Shown here piece by piece: positions 35,082 to 46,179 of a DNA stretch of 64,000 bases. The position numbers were made by a program, and so were the translations under genes. How positions within the stretch are numbered: position 1 is the first letter of the stretch; every line of letters begins with the position of its first letter. Source of the DNA: Zygaena filipendulae (lineage: Eukaryota > Arthropoda > Insecta > Lepidoptera > Zygaenidae); contig OU015669.1 of NCBI GenBank assembly GCA_907165275.2, forward strand, positions 8,516,501-8,580,500, read 5' to 3'. The notes beneath the pieces were generated by a model, which was not told the DNA's origin, did no database searches, and saw only the letters and a list, made by a program, of their open reading frames with translations.

Positions 35082-35726
35082 GTGATAGCAATGGCATTGG
35101 GATATCTATATGATATAATATACCTACCTGGGGTCCCGGTCTGCGCTCCTCATAAATGTCCCTGTGGCAGTGATGTCGACAAGCTAGGACATCACGGACT
35201 GTCATGCCAAAAAAGTGCAGGCCGCTTCTCGAGACATGCCGCACTTAACGATATCATACGCCGGTCCCTTGCCACCGTCAACGTGCCAAGTCTACTTGAG
35301 CCGACTGGCATTGCAAGAGACGATGGCAAGAGACCGGACGGTATGAGTTTGATTCCATGGAAGATGGGGCGGGTGCTAGTATGGGATGCAACCTGTTCAG
35401 ACACGCTGGCCCCTTCCCATCTACATGGAACCAACAACAGAGCTGGTGCGGCCTGCGAAGCGGCTGAAAATACTAAAGCACGCAAATACAGGGGTCTAGG
35501 GCCTGAATATGATTTTGTGCCATTCGGTGTCGAGACCCTTGGTCCGTGGGGTCCTAGCGCTATAAGGCTTTTTAAGGAAATAGCAAAAAGGTTAGTCGAC
35601 ATCACAGGAGACCGAAGAGCTGGCAGCTACCTCGCACAAAGAATTAGCCTAGCTATTCAAAGGGGGAACGCTGCCAGTATCTTCGGAACCTTGCCTAAAG
35701 GGACTCCTTTTAATAATATATTTTAG
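35082..35726 (+). pseudogene. Retroelement C-terminal domain, 5'-truncated ORF
   Basis: 214 codons without an internal stop. A zinc-type motif (C26, C28, H37 or H38, C42 in CPCGSDVDKLGHHGLSC) is followed by RH at 51, RPDG at 84-87, WDATCSDTLA at 101-110 and K132. This order resembles the Cys/His motif plus PD-(D/E)XK-like restriction-type endonuclease at the C-terminus of some non-LTR retrotransposons. Similar proteins with ETLGPWG and QRGNA blocks recur in animal genomes. No reverse transcriptase lies upstream, so the copy is truncated near 35105, and the first ATG is fortuitous. A MITE begins 68 bp after the stop. The element class is uncertain; domestication is possible but unsupported. 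Confidence 0.55.
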
Positions 35727-35793
35727 ATTAATTTTAGGTTAAGTTAAGTTTAGATTAATAATTATATAATTTATGTCTCCTACCTGTAATAAT

Positions 35794-36115
35794 GGGGATG
35801 TGGACTACTTTTGAAAATCAAAATTCTAATTAGTCCGTCAGTTAGAAAATAAAAAAACAATAGACAAGTAATTTTTGCTTTTTCGAATAAATTATAATAT
35901 ATAGAGATAAAGCGCATTGAAGTTAAGGGTCAGGGGGTCGTGACGTCACTAACCGCTAAAACCGCCATACAAACTGTCAGAATAGTGACGTCACGCGAAA
36001 TTTCAACTCAATGTATCGTCGTTATTTTTTGATTACGTAAGAAAAAAAATACGCGTCCATTATTTTTTAATAATCTACTAGACGGACAAAAAAATAAAAA
36101 TTAGTCAACATGTCC
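35794..36115 (-). mobile_element. TGACGTCA-bearing MITE, copy 1
   Basis: Imperfect terminal inverted repeats GGGGATGTGGACTAC and GGACATGTTGACTAA. The centre has two TGACGTCA palindromes in inverted array (GTCGTGACGTCACTAACC and ATAGTGACGTCACGCG). Same family as 42299, 43312 and 53113. Confidence 0.82.
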
Positions 36116-36312
36116 ATTGTTATAGTTTTTGGTTAAATAAATAATTAAGCAACTAGCTGAGTAATAGTATAGCATTTCGAATTCTACACATGGATATTAT
36201 ATTTTGATACCTAGCCAGAGTCTAGCTCAGACCGTATCCAAGGCTGTGATTAACGACGTACTGCCGATGACAGCCTGGGTGCGAGGTGAAACTATCCATT
36301 TATATACAGGGT

Positions 36313-37121
36313 GCTCGCTTAATGCTGTTTAATGAAAACTAAACGTGGTCATTAGGGAAAACTACGAAAGTTTTAATGTCTTTTTTTTGTATTTTTACAA
36401 TTTTTCTCTTATGTAATGATTCTTGATTATATTTAACTTAGTAAATAATCTAGTATTATAATTTAATTTGGCTTAGAACATAAAAGAAATGCTGTTATAA
36501 TACCACTACAACAATATTACTCGAGGAATATTTTGGTAAGGGACAATCTTTTTTGCAATTATTTTGTTTTTATTTATCCATTCTCTTTTTCATTCTATTT
36601 TTTTGGGGTAGGTTACTCTTTTTTTATATCATAGGGGGCAAACGGGCAGGTGGTGCACTTGATGGTAAGTGATTACCGCCGCCCATAGACATCTGCAACA
36701 CCAGAAGGCATGCAGGTGCGTTGCCGACCTGTAATGGGGATGGGAACTGGCTTTCAAGTGGGGCTGTCGGAACACACCGTTAGGTGCTTGGCGACAGATT
36801 TGCAACTTGAAGGTGGTAGCTAGCCAGCCGGGCACTAGAGAGCGTCCTACCACCAAGCTATGGTTTCCTCACGATGTTTTCCTTTACCGAAAGCTCAAGC
36901 TCATTGTTAGGGTTTGAATCTACGTCTTGCGGCGATTGATCCGAACGCACCAACCACTGAGCTATCATCGCTGTGCATGATAGCTCAGTATATTATAAGA
37001 CTTTTAAATTTAGTCATTCTAAAGCTTTATTTCTTTCTAAAGGTTACACTACCTTGTATCTTTTGGTTCTTTTGGTTTAAGGAAGCTAAATACAATCTAT
37101 CAATTCTCTGGCACCCTGTAT
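36313..37121. mobile_element. Possible DNA element with TATACAGGGTG termini
   Basis: TATACAGGGTGC at 36313 is mirrored by GCACCCTGTATA at 37110. Such ends occur in several insect DNA elements. The inverted repeat is only about 12 bp and no clear duplication flanks it, so this is tentative. Confidence 0.35.
36618..36974 (-). mobile_element. tRNA-derived SINE, second full copy
   Basis: Matches 33882-34240 with scattered substitutions. It lies between the inverted CACCCTGTATA termini at 36313 and 37121, hence probably nested. Confidence 0.82.
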
Positions 37122-37124
37122 ACA

Positions 37125-38085
37125 TAGCTGAGGTATATCTAAGATGAGTCGGCATGTCTCGCAGCCAGAGGTCGCCACTTGAGCTGTCAATTAGACGATA
37201 TCGATGATTGACGAGCAGAGTTTACAGCTAGAGTGTATTCGAGTATGAAGCAACTGAGATTTTGAAATACGAGCAGTAGCACAGGCATTTGTTCGGGCGG
37301 AAGAGATTCCTTTGCGTGAATTTTGGAAACTGTTAGTTAAACCGCACTAAATAGTGCCTATCTTAAATCATAAATGGGAACACAAGTAAGCGATATGCTA
37401 TGTTTCATTTAAATCCGTCCAATTGTTTTTATGTATCTTGCCAATTCTTTCATTGAGGTAAACAGACAGAAAATCCATAAATTCGTTCGTCTCTAGACTT
37501 TTGTCAAGATTATGCAACTTCCATTTAATTTTCTGAAATTTATTCTTAATTGAATGTTAAAGCTTATAGCTCAAATTAACAAAACAATCAATATAATACG
37601 TACTAATATGACACATTATACTTGCTTTATCTTTTTATTTAACAACAACCAAATGTGTTTGGCAAAAACCATTGGAACGATCTGCTTGCGTAATCAAAAG
37701 TCGAAATAAATGACTTACCGCCGGGTCGTAAATCAGTTTTGAGCAATAAAAACCCACACGGAATCCGAAGCTGGTGTAAGCTATAAACAACAATTGGTCA
37801 CAGCAATATGGTTACCACAAGCAATAAAGCAAACCTATGATTAACAGATCGTCGGTTAATAAACAGGGTACTGATTCAAGTTCTCGTAATTCGATATTTA
37901 AATTTTGGCAACAAATCTAAATACTTATCTTTACAAAAAAACGTAGGTTTGCGTGGGTGAATTACCTTTGTATTCGATTTGTCAGCGCAAATGATCCATA
38001 TTAAGGTATATAATATGTCAGCAAGTTGGCAACTTGCGAGCTCTCTTCTGAAAAAAATATAATATATGGATGATTACCCATGTCA
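37125..38085. other. AT-rich intergenic DNA
   Basis: No gene and no repeat that I can place. Confidence 0.45.
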
Positions 38086-38087
38086 TA

Positions 38088-38324
38088 CCGCCGCACTCAG
38101 AGTCGACTTTAATGATTACTTAGTTAAGTATAGATTTTTAAAACAAAACTGCCGCAATCAGACAAGTTTAATAAATTAATGTTAATTGGCATTTAACAAA
38201 TTAAGTTACATCTCATTAAATGCCAATTAACATTAATTTACTGAAAGTCTCTGATTGCGGAAATTTTGTTTTAAAAATCTATACTTAACTGAGTAATCAT
38301 TAAAGTCGACTCTGAGTGCGGCGG
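38088..38324. mobile_element. Palindromic MITE, full copy (237 bp, ATA flanks)
   Basis: Same termini and centre as 14790-15026, flanked by ATA on both sides. Length is identical, with few substitutions. Confidence 0.87.
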
Positions 38325-38999
38325 ATAATTGTGTTTCTTTTTTTTTTTAAATTTAATGCCAAAACAAAACTGTAAATAGGTAAATATAATATTATTATAT
38401 TTTATGTACATTTCGTATCGTAGGTGATCCCTTCGCATTTACATACATACATATATTTTAATGTAGAGACACGGCATGGGCATTTTGAGTTACAAACAAT
38501 CTATTACAAACAAATAAACATACAAGAAATTAAATAGTTTATCTATAAAGTTAATATCTGTATGACAATGTGAGTTAAACTAACATAGATTTGGTTTACA
38601 AGCTAGTTGGTACTTAAATCGATAAACTCATTTTGAAATGTCAATACACTCGAACAAAATTGAAACAATCACATCAAAGAGTTAAACTGAACAAAAGAAA
38701 ACAGGGAAAAAAGAAATCTTTGATATCCACCATTAATTAACGTCGACGCCAAAGGGGTTAACTCTTAAACCCTTTCTTTGAGATGGCGGTAAAAAAATGC
38801 CCTGAAGCAATTTTTATGCACTCATAAACTCTTTCGAACTTATTGTTTCCTTTAAAAAAGTAGACTTTGAAATATTTCGATTATTATCGTTTGATGTCGT
38901 TTGCCATTTGACGCACTCGGAAATGAGTTTTTTCCATTTCTGTTTTTTTTTTTCAGTGTTTTATATACAAAGTAGATAATTATTATGTATTAATATTAA

Positions 39000-39193
39000 T
39001 CTTGCTAATATTATAACTGTGAAAGTGTGGATGTTTGTTACTCAATCACGCAAAAACGACAGAACGGATTTGGATGAAATTTGGCATGCACATTGTCAGG
39101 GATACAGAGAAGGACATAGGGTACTATTTGTCCCGGAATTCCCGCGGGAATTCTGAAATTACCACGAGTGAAATCGCGGGGCAAAGCTAGTAT
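39000..39193 (-). repeat. Dispersed repeat, near full reverse copy
   Basis: TGCTAATATTATAACTGTG, CACGCAAAAACGACAGAACG, GGAATTCCCGCGGGAATTC and ATCGCGGGGCAAAGCTAG. Confidence 0.8.
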
Positions 39194-39199
39194 AGAATA

Positions 39200-40199
39200 A
39201 ATATATTACTGGCTGGTGCCCACGGTTTAGGAATTCTAAAAGCACCTTAGGCAAATACATGTTTAAGACACAAGAAACTTACTTACGGCGTACTTAGAGT
39301 ATAAATAAGACCATTTGATTTATTGTTAGAGAAACTGAAAGATGACATTGCCACTAAACTTAAGTCATGTAATTAATACAACGATTTTTTTTTAATACAA
39401 CGAGTAGGAACTAAGTAAAATAAACTCATTTGCTCTTCCATGAATCTCCCTTCCTTTATTAGTTGTTTTTTTTTTTTAAATCGCTCCACGCCACAGACAG
39501 TGGCTATTCGACACGGTCGTGGATCGCCGTATTCCATTTTCAAACGGAAATACCGTTGACAGAGAACACTCCTTTGTTCTCTCAACGTTCTGTTCCATTT
39601 CCAAATAGAATTTTAAATCTGGCACGTGCAGTGTTGGTTAAAGAGTGAATTTGATAAATTAAAAAACAATTTAAAACAACAAATACCTATGTACTTTAAC
39701 TACCAAGACTTATGATTCTATATACTTAGTATTTAGAGGTCTCAACTTCTTGCTAACATTTGACCCTACTAAATATGCATTCGTAGTGATAAATTAGTGA
39801 AGAGATGTCAGTGTCATTAAAAATTGTACGTTCACACTCTAGAACTCACATTGCATTTTTCTAAGGAAAAAAGACGTAAGATGAGATTAAGTTTTTTTAA
39901 TACAGTTGCTCAAAAAGTGGCGTATTGCAGGGACGTTTAGCGTTCGGGATGTGGGCTATTACATACTCGAGCTTTTTGTTTACCTTTCCCGAACTCGTGC
40001 GTTCTCTTTGCCAACAGTCAAAATGGCGACACGACTTTGACACACTTTTTGCATTGCGAAACGTAGGTTTCGCATTACTAATACGACTAGCGCCATCTCT
40101 TGATCACAGTTGGAACTTAGTTGAGTTTGTTGTGTTTTTGATATTTTATTAAATTGCTTAATTTTTTCGTAACTGTATTAAAAATAGTTGTTCAGTACA
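39200..40199. other. Intergenic DNA with a short unexplained frame
   Basis: The 75-codon frame at 39925-40152 has no recognised domain and sits next to the palindromic element at 40200; it may belong to a larger repeat. Otherwise nothing supported. Confidence 0.4.
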
Positions 40200-40311
40200 C
40201 GTGCGGAACCGTCATTGCAACTAGTTCCGACTGTCAACCCTCACCTTCGGCTGCGCCTCGGCTCGGGTAGACATTTGTCGGAACTCTTTGCAATGACAGG
40301 CTTTCCGCACT
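40200..40311. mobile_element. Short palindromic MITE-like element
   Basis: GTGCGGAA..GTCATTGCAA..AGTTCCGAC on the left is mirrored by GTCGGAACT..TTGCAATGAC..TTCCGCAC on the right, around a GC-rich centre (TTCGGCTGCGCCTCGGCTCG). The right arm has a few extra bases. Confidence 0.75.
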
Positions 40312-41630
40312 TATAATGAAATATACTAATGTAAGAACTCCACAGCAGTCGCTTCAAATTTTTACTAATATTTACCCAAATAAAACCCAAAGTTACTAGG
40401 TCGCTCACTTATTTACAATGTATAAAGAAATTCATCAGGGAATAATGTTATGGATATGAGATATTCTGATGTGATATTCCCAGCACTGCAAACAATCTAT
40501 GTGCAAAAAATAGATATCTAAGAGGCTTTAGTGACGGGAAATACGGACAAAAATGCATACACATATATATATAATTATACTATACACACATAATTATATA
40601 ACTTAAGGTTTACGGAACTTAAACCTTTTAGCTGTGTTTATGTGGTTACGAGCTCTTGGCGTGCTACGGCAGTGCTACGAAGTTGTAGCAAATACGTAGA
40701 AGCTGTAGACAACGCTACGAAAAACATATAGGTATTTTATTTTGCTCTTTGTACAAACCTGTTTAAAGCCACTCCACCGTATTCGTATCATTGAGAATAA
40801 ACCTCTTTTCATATTCATTCCCCATTCTATATTATAAAAAAGGTAAGGGACGTCGCGTCGCGTATTGAAATCAAAGGGATACTTTGGCATGTTGACAAAT
40901 AAACATAATATCGGACTAAAATAATATCTAGTCGCCAAAATTTATGGAAAATCAATCCTTATTTCAATAGCTTTAAAGCTCACACGGAATTTATATTATT
41001 TGTAATAATCTAAAGGTCCTTATATTGCCCTGGGATTTACGGCGATTTGTTGTGAAATCGTAAGTAGCCGGTGTGGGTTTATTTTTCTAAAAGTGTATTT
41101 TGTTATTATGTTATGAACGACGGGGTATTTTATTAAGCTCCTTATTTTTGACTGCTTCTATAAAATAAGTCACAATGGACATCGGCCAATTTTCTGCATA
41201 GCTACCTGAATTCAGCACAGAGTAAAAATAGATCCAGTAGGTCAACGTCTTTGAAGTCATGTTGACTTCAACTGGAAAATCACTATCTCTGGAGTCTGGA
41301 TATACTAGCTCTGGTCGTTATTCTATTTAATTTTCAAATTTGCATTATCTACTTAATTCTATAAGAATTCATTGCGGCAAAAAAGCCTGTGTTTATGTTT
41401 AAAGTAAGTAAGACTACCTACGTAAGAAAGGTTTATTTATTTTTATTTAATTCACTTTTTGCGAGATGCACAATGAAATAACTGACAAAAAATATTATAA
41501 TTTTATCAATATATTTTTGGCTTAGCATAATTTTTAATTTTTTATTAGTTTTTCGAGGCTTGCAATGGAGAGTCAGAGTTCAAGACGTCAAGATAAAAAA
41601 AAAACTTATAAAATCTGTGGCTGGTTTATT
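40312..41630. other. AT-rich intergenic DNA
   Basis: No gene seen; the frame at 40675-40938 has no domain. Confidence 0.45.
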
Positions 41631-41633
41631 TTA

Positions 41634-41862
41634 ATACTAGTTGTGCCCGCGGTTTCACACGCGTTAATTTCAAAGTTCCCGCTAGAATTACGGGATAAAA
41701 AGTACCCTATGTATTAATCTGATGTATAATATAGCTATATTATTCTAAAGTTTCATTTAAATCCATCCAGTAGTTTTTGCGTTAAAGAGGAACAAACATC
41801 CATCCATCCATCCATCCATACATTCTTAAAAACTTTCGCGTTTATAACATTAGTGGGATCTT
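41634..41862 (+). repeat. Dispersed repeat, 7642-type subfamily
   Basis: GTTCCCGCTAGAATTACGGG, AATCCATCCAGTAGTTTTTG, (CATC)n and TTATAACATTAGTGGGAT. Confidence 0.75.
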
Positions 41863-42249
41863 CTTTTATGATAAATCTGTTAGATTTTTAAAATGGCCAC
41901 ATTCCATAGTCACATTAGAATAATTTAAAAATCACAACACATTTGACGATACACAGTAGATACATATTATTCAATACGCCGCGATAAGCCGCACACCGAT
42001 CCATCACGAAGAAAAATAAACCATCTCTCATAAAACAGCTCGGCTAATGTTTAAAACATCCCCCGTTCCGGTGTTGCCAGCGTATCATTCTCCCCGGGGA
42101 GTAGCGACTTTTTCTCGGTGTTGCAACAATACACGGTGAATAGGTTTTTGACGGATGAACGGATTCACCGTCCGTGTCTTATACTAGTAATATCACTTCG
42201 GTCAGTGAACTGTGACGATTTTGTTTTATTTATACCATCGGTACTATCT

Positions 42250-42700
42250 GCTGTCATCCGCAGTTTTAGCCCGTCAACTTCGGAGTTCCCGCGGGAATGG
42301 GCTAGTTGACTAATTTTTTTTTACTAGTCCGGTTTTCTAGTTTGATAAAAAATATTGGACACGTATTTTTTTTTCTTTTTTACGTAATCAAATAATAATG
42401 GCGAAACATTGAGTTGAAATTTCGCGTGACGTTACTATCCGGTGAAGTTTGTATGGGGGCTTATAGCAGTTAATGACGTCACGAGCTCCAAAACTTTAAT
42501 GCGCTATATCTATGTATATTTTCATTAATTTGAAAAAGCAAAAAATACATGTCCATTATTTTTTTATTTTCTGACTGACGGACTAATTAGAAATTTGATT
42601 TTCAAAAGTCATCAACATCCCTTTTACAAGATAAAAGTATCCTGTATGACTGTGTCCTTTTCCGTATCCCTTACAATTCATCTATGTATATATAAAAATG
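42250..42700 (+). repeat. Dispersed repeat split by MITE copy 2
   Basis: CGGAGTTCCCGCGGGAAT (to 42298) resumes at about 42622 with AAGATAAAAGTATCCTG and GTCCTTTTCCGTATCCCTT. The MITE therefore inserted into the older repeat. Confidence 0.7.
42299..42621 (+). mobile_element. TGACGTCA-bearing MITE, copy 2, nested in a dispersed repeat
   Basis: The most diverged of the four. One TGACGTCA is intact and the other is TGACGTTA. It interrupts the TTCCCGCGGGAA-core repeat directly after GGGAAT; the repeat resumes with GATAAAAGTATCCTG. Confidence 0.8.
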
Positions 42701-42814
42701 ATCCCCCATGCGAATCGATACGTTTGGTTCCGTCCGGCGTTGTTCGGATTTTTAACAGACTGAATATCGTCAAACGCTGGGTGCAATATTTGTTTAAATA
42801 ATCAGGTAGATATA

Positions 42815-42997
42815 TATAAAAATTAATCTATATTTCTCTTGGTCACGGTATCACGCGTGAACGGCTGGACCGATCACCATTAAATTTTGCATATCCACTG
42901 TCAAGGACACAGAGAAGGACATAGGATACATTTTATGCCGAAATTCTTGCGGGAACTCCGGAATTGCCGCGGGGGAAACCGCGAGCGATATCTAGTA
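42815..42997 (-). repeat. Dispersed repeat, reverse copy
   Basis: CACCATTAAATTTTGCATA, GAGAAGGACATAGGATAC and CGCGGGGGAAACCGCGAGCG. Confidence 0.65.
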
Positions 42998-43311
42998 ATA
43001 TGAAAATGAGGTGTATCAATACGTACCACCTGAGCGGAGCCGCGAGCAAAAGCTAGTACCTACATGGCAAGTGACCGTAATATAATGTAGATAATTATTG
43101 TCATTATACCTACCAATGTTATTATCCCTAATTGCAGTACGGGTTAATGAAGCGAATCAGTGGAACAGAATGTATTAGCGGGACTCATTAGACGGTTTGC
43201 ATACCATTATATTATCATGGGGTTGGTTGGTAATTACATCACATAGTGGTCGGATAAGTAGGTTATATGCTACTTAATACTTATACAATATTATTGTATA
43301 GGTAAAACAAT

Positions 43312-43631
43312 GGGCATGTTGACTAATTTTTATTTTTTAGTCCGTCTTGTAGATTATTAAAAAATGTTGGACACGTATTTTTTTTTACGTAATCAAAAAA
43401 TAACGGCGATATATTGAGTTGAAATTTCACGTGACGTCACTATTCTGACAGTTTGTATGACGGTTTTAGCGGTTAGTAACGTCACGACCCCCTCACCCTA
43501 AACTTTAATGCGCTTTATCTCTGTATATTTTAATTTATTTGAAAAAGTAAAAAATACGTGTCTATTGTTTTTTTATTTTCTAACTGACGGACTAATTAGA
43601 ATTTTGATTTTCAAAAGTAGTCCACATCCCC
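43312..43631 (+). mobile_element. TGACGTCA-bearing MITE, copy 3
   Basis: GGGCATGTTGACTAATTTTT to AAGTAGTCCACATCCCC. One TGACGTCA is intact, the second is TAACGTCA. Only about 700 bp from copy 2. Confidence 0.82.
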
Positions 43632-43669
43632 ATACTAGCAGGTTAAAATATACCAAGTAGTCCGCTTTA

Positions 43670-43828
43670 TTTTCGGAGTTCCCGCAGGGATTATGAGGCA
43701 GTACCGTATGTCCTTGTCTGTAGGTACCTCTTTCAACGAATACGCAAAACTCCATGATGATCGGTTGAGTCGAAGACGTGATAGCGAGGCAAACAAACAA
43801 ACATTCACATTTAGGATATTGAGATAGG
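43670..43828 (+). repeat. Dispersed repeat, middle and tail
   Basis: TTCGGAGTTCCCGCAGGGAT, CGTATGTCCTTGTCTGTAGG and ACATTCACATTTAGGATATT. It lies directly behind MITE copy 3. Confidence 0.65.
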
Positions 43829-43921
43829 CTACTAGGTGTTCCTCTGGCGGTTTGGACCGCTTAAGTATCGGTGCTCCCACGGCGAATCTTTGTTACGAGA
43901 TAAAAAGTATCTTATATCTAT

Positions 43922-44107
43922 CACTAGCTGTCTCCTCGGTTTCACCTGCGGTAATTTCGGAGTTCGCGCGGTAATTTCAGGATAAACTATATACATAAAC
44001 CTTCCCCGTGAAAAACTATCTATTGGTGAAAACCGTGTGAATATAAGTTCAGTAGTTTTTGAGTTTATCGCGAACGGACAGCGGAAGCGACTTCATTTTA
44101 TCCTCTG
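43922..44107 (+). repeat. Dispersed repeat, variant with GGTGAAAACCG middle
   Basis: CTAGCTGTCTCCTCGGTTTC, then CTATTGGTGAAAACCGTG and GTTTATCGCGAACGGACAGC. Same subfamily as 59548-59735. Confidence 0.7.
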
Positions 44108-44255
44108 TAAAGATCGAAAGATGTTTGAGAATCGGATCTGTAGTTAAATAGATTACCGCAACATCCAAACCTACTTGAGATGTATAGATACAACCACAAA
44201 ACAAATAGAAAGGGCATCACCTCAAATCAATATGAATGGACGAATAAAAACAAAT

Positions 44256-44491
44256 GGACGTAGATAAGCAATAGTGTGTTAAACCACACTGGAGAAGTTT
44301 TGAGTAAATAAAAGTTTTATAATTATAGCGCCAATTTGTGTCAGCATTTTTTATGCTCAATATTTAGTTACATATTTAATCAGTGTAATAAGGTAAACAC
44401 ATAGTTAAAAAACGTCCTCTAACTCTCAATAAATCGTTCTGAATCAATAACTTCATTTTGTGGGTTAACATGTTATTGCTTATCTGCGTCC
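44256..44491 (+). mobile_element. 236-bp MITE with AAAT target duplication
   Basis: Inverted termini GGACGTAGATAAGCAATA and (reverse) GGACGCAGATAAGCAATA, continuing into TGTTAA.CCACA. AAAT flanks both sides (44252-44255, 44492-44495). The second copy is at 58535. Confidence 0.82.
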
Positions 44492-44867
44492 AAATGAAAA
44501 CCAGTGTCTGCGGATGATTTTCGCACACAAAGCTATTCGTTGCTCACACTTACATTCATTTTGATGGTCTCTTTGTACAATTCCGTACAATTTCATCGTA
44601 TGAAAAAAATCAAATTCATCAAATTTTTGCTTTTAAACAGTGAAATAAAGTTCAAAATTTTACATTTGAACTAGTGACCGTCGATTTATTTAACGAAATT
44701 TATTAAACTTCATTTGATTAGATATTTTCTTACGTATGGTTTTTATTTTCAAAATGGACAATGTGTGGAATATTATAGAAAATACATTTAGGATGAAGGC
44801 AAAAAAAGATTTAGCAATGAAAAAGTGCTAATACTTGCAAACGTTGCCTGTCTAGTTAATAGATTGA

Positions 44868-44990
44868 ATAGTCTTTATTGTACGTACACCAAAATAATGT
44901 TACAGTGTGTCAACAAAAAAAAACTTATAAAAAAAGGCGTACAAAAGGCGGTCTTATCGCTTTACTAGCAATCTCTTCCAGACAACCTTT
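44868..44990 (-). repeat. Diverged relative of the AAAGGCGGACTTA repeat
   Basis: TAGTCTTTATTGTACGTACA, AAAAGGCGGTCTTATCGC and CAATCTCTTCCAGACAACC; a distinct subfamily. Confidence 0.55.
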
Positions 44991-45758
44991 AATGTTAATT
45001 ATTTTTAACGTTAATGTGTTTGTTCTTTTCTCTGTGGATACATCATTTTATCTTTAATCTAATTAAACACAGACATTAACCCATTGTAACGTGAAACATA
45101 AGGTATGCGCGTATTATTGCCCATCAAAGGCACAGTAAGACCACTCCCAATTAAGTAGATTGAACAAAGTTAACGACATGGTCATTAAGCAGCGTTTAAA
45201 TAGTGAATAGGACAGTTTATGGGCTGGCTTTGAGGTGCTCGTACATTTTCGAGTGCCTTAAGGTATTGTGTGAAGCTTTAGGTGCTCTCTATTCTGTCAG
45301 TATCTATTGTTATTTGATAATTTGTTTATAAGTCAAACAATAGAATGATTAAAAGGTCTCTTCAACTATCAATGTAACTTGGACCTTAACCCATATTGTT
45401 ACCTTTATGTAGGTATGGTAGAGGTAGTTAAATCGCTGTTTAATTTTAAACCTCTTGTCGCAAAAAAGGTTAACAATCAAAAAGGCAAAAGACGGATATA
45501 TTTTTTGTATATTATAGAGTGACAGTTTGATTCAAAATTCCTTTCCAAAATTGAAGCAGTAGAAACAATCAAAATATGTAAACAATCGATGTGTGTGTTT
45601 ACAAATGCGCGAAATTACAAACCAAAGTGATGTAAGCCTTTTTAGCCTGAGTTAAAATAGCGTCGTTTTGCTTGCACTCACTGTCGTTGTATGGCTATTG
45701 GTATAACACTATGGCAAAATATGCTGATTAAGTTGAACCACTGTTTATAATATACAAC

Positions 45759-46108
45759 GTGTTAATGAATTCACCAAAAACCTGATACACCCCATTAAAA
45801 AAATAAGAAATTTCAATAATTTTTATTAAAATATAAATTATGTCGAAAAAATTGATAGTCTAAAATTTGTTCAACATTACTTTGGAGGTGACTTATCTAC
45901 GAAATCTCAAGTGCTACGCCCGCGCCTACGTGTCAATGACCGATTCGATTTTTTTTCTACGGGCGGCGTACGCGCCAAATATTGTATTATAAATAATTTA
46001 GACATGGGCTAGTAAAAATGAAAAAATATAACCTATATCAAAACATGGTGCGATCGATTCGGATTCTGAACAAACTACTTTCTAGTTTTCAGTTAATTCA
46101 TTAACACG
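45759..46108. mobile_element. MITE-like element with CGTGTTAATGAATT termini
   Basis: The left end CGTGTTAATGAATT is an exact reverse complement of the right end AATTCATTAACACG, 350 bp apart. The interior is AT-rich with a GC patch (CGCCCGCGCCTACGTG). No clear target duplication beyond TA-rich flanks. Confidence 0.6.
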
Positions 46109-46131
46109 ATATATAATCATGTTTATTGCAG

Positions 46132-46175
46132 ACTAGCTGTTTTCCGTGGTTTCACCCGCGTTAATTTCGGAGTCC
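46132..46175 (+). repeat. Dispersed repeat, 5' fragment
   Basis: GACTAGCTGTTTTCCGTGG and TTTCACCCGCGTTAATTTCG; the rest is missing. Confidence 0.6.
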
Positions 46176-46179
46176 CACA

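Noticed and set aside
35192..35605. 137-codon frame antisense to the retroelement ORF
   Set aside because: Shadow of the plus-strand frame, which has the recognisable motifs.
43573..43880. Two overlapping minus-strand ORFs
   Set aside because: They translate the dispersed repeat and the MITE end.
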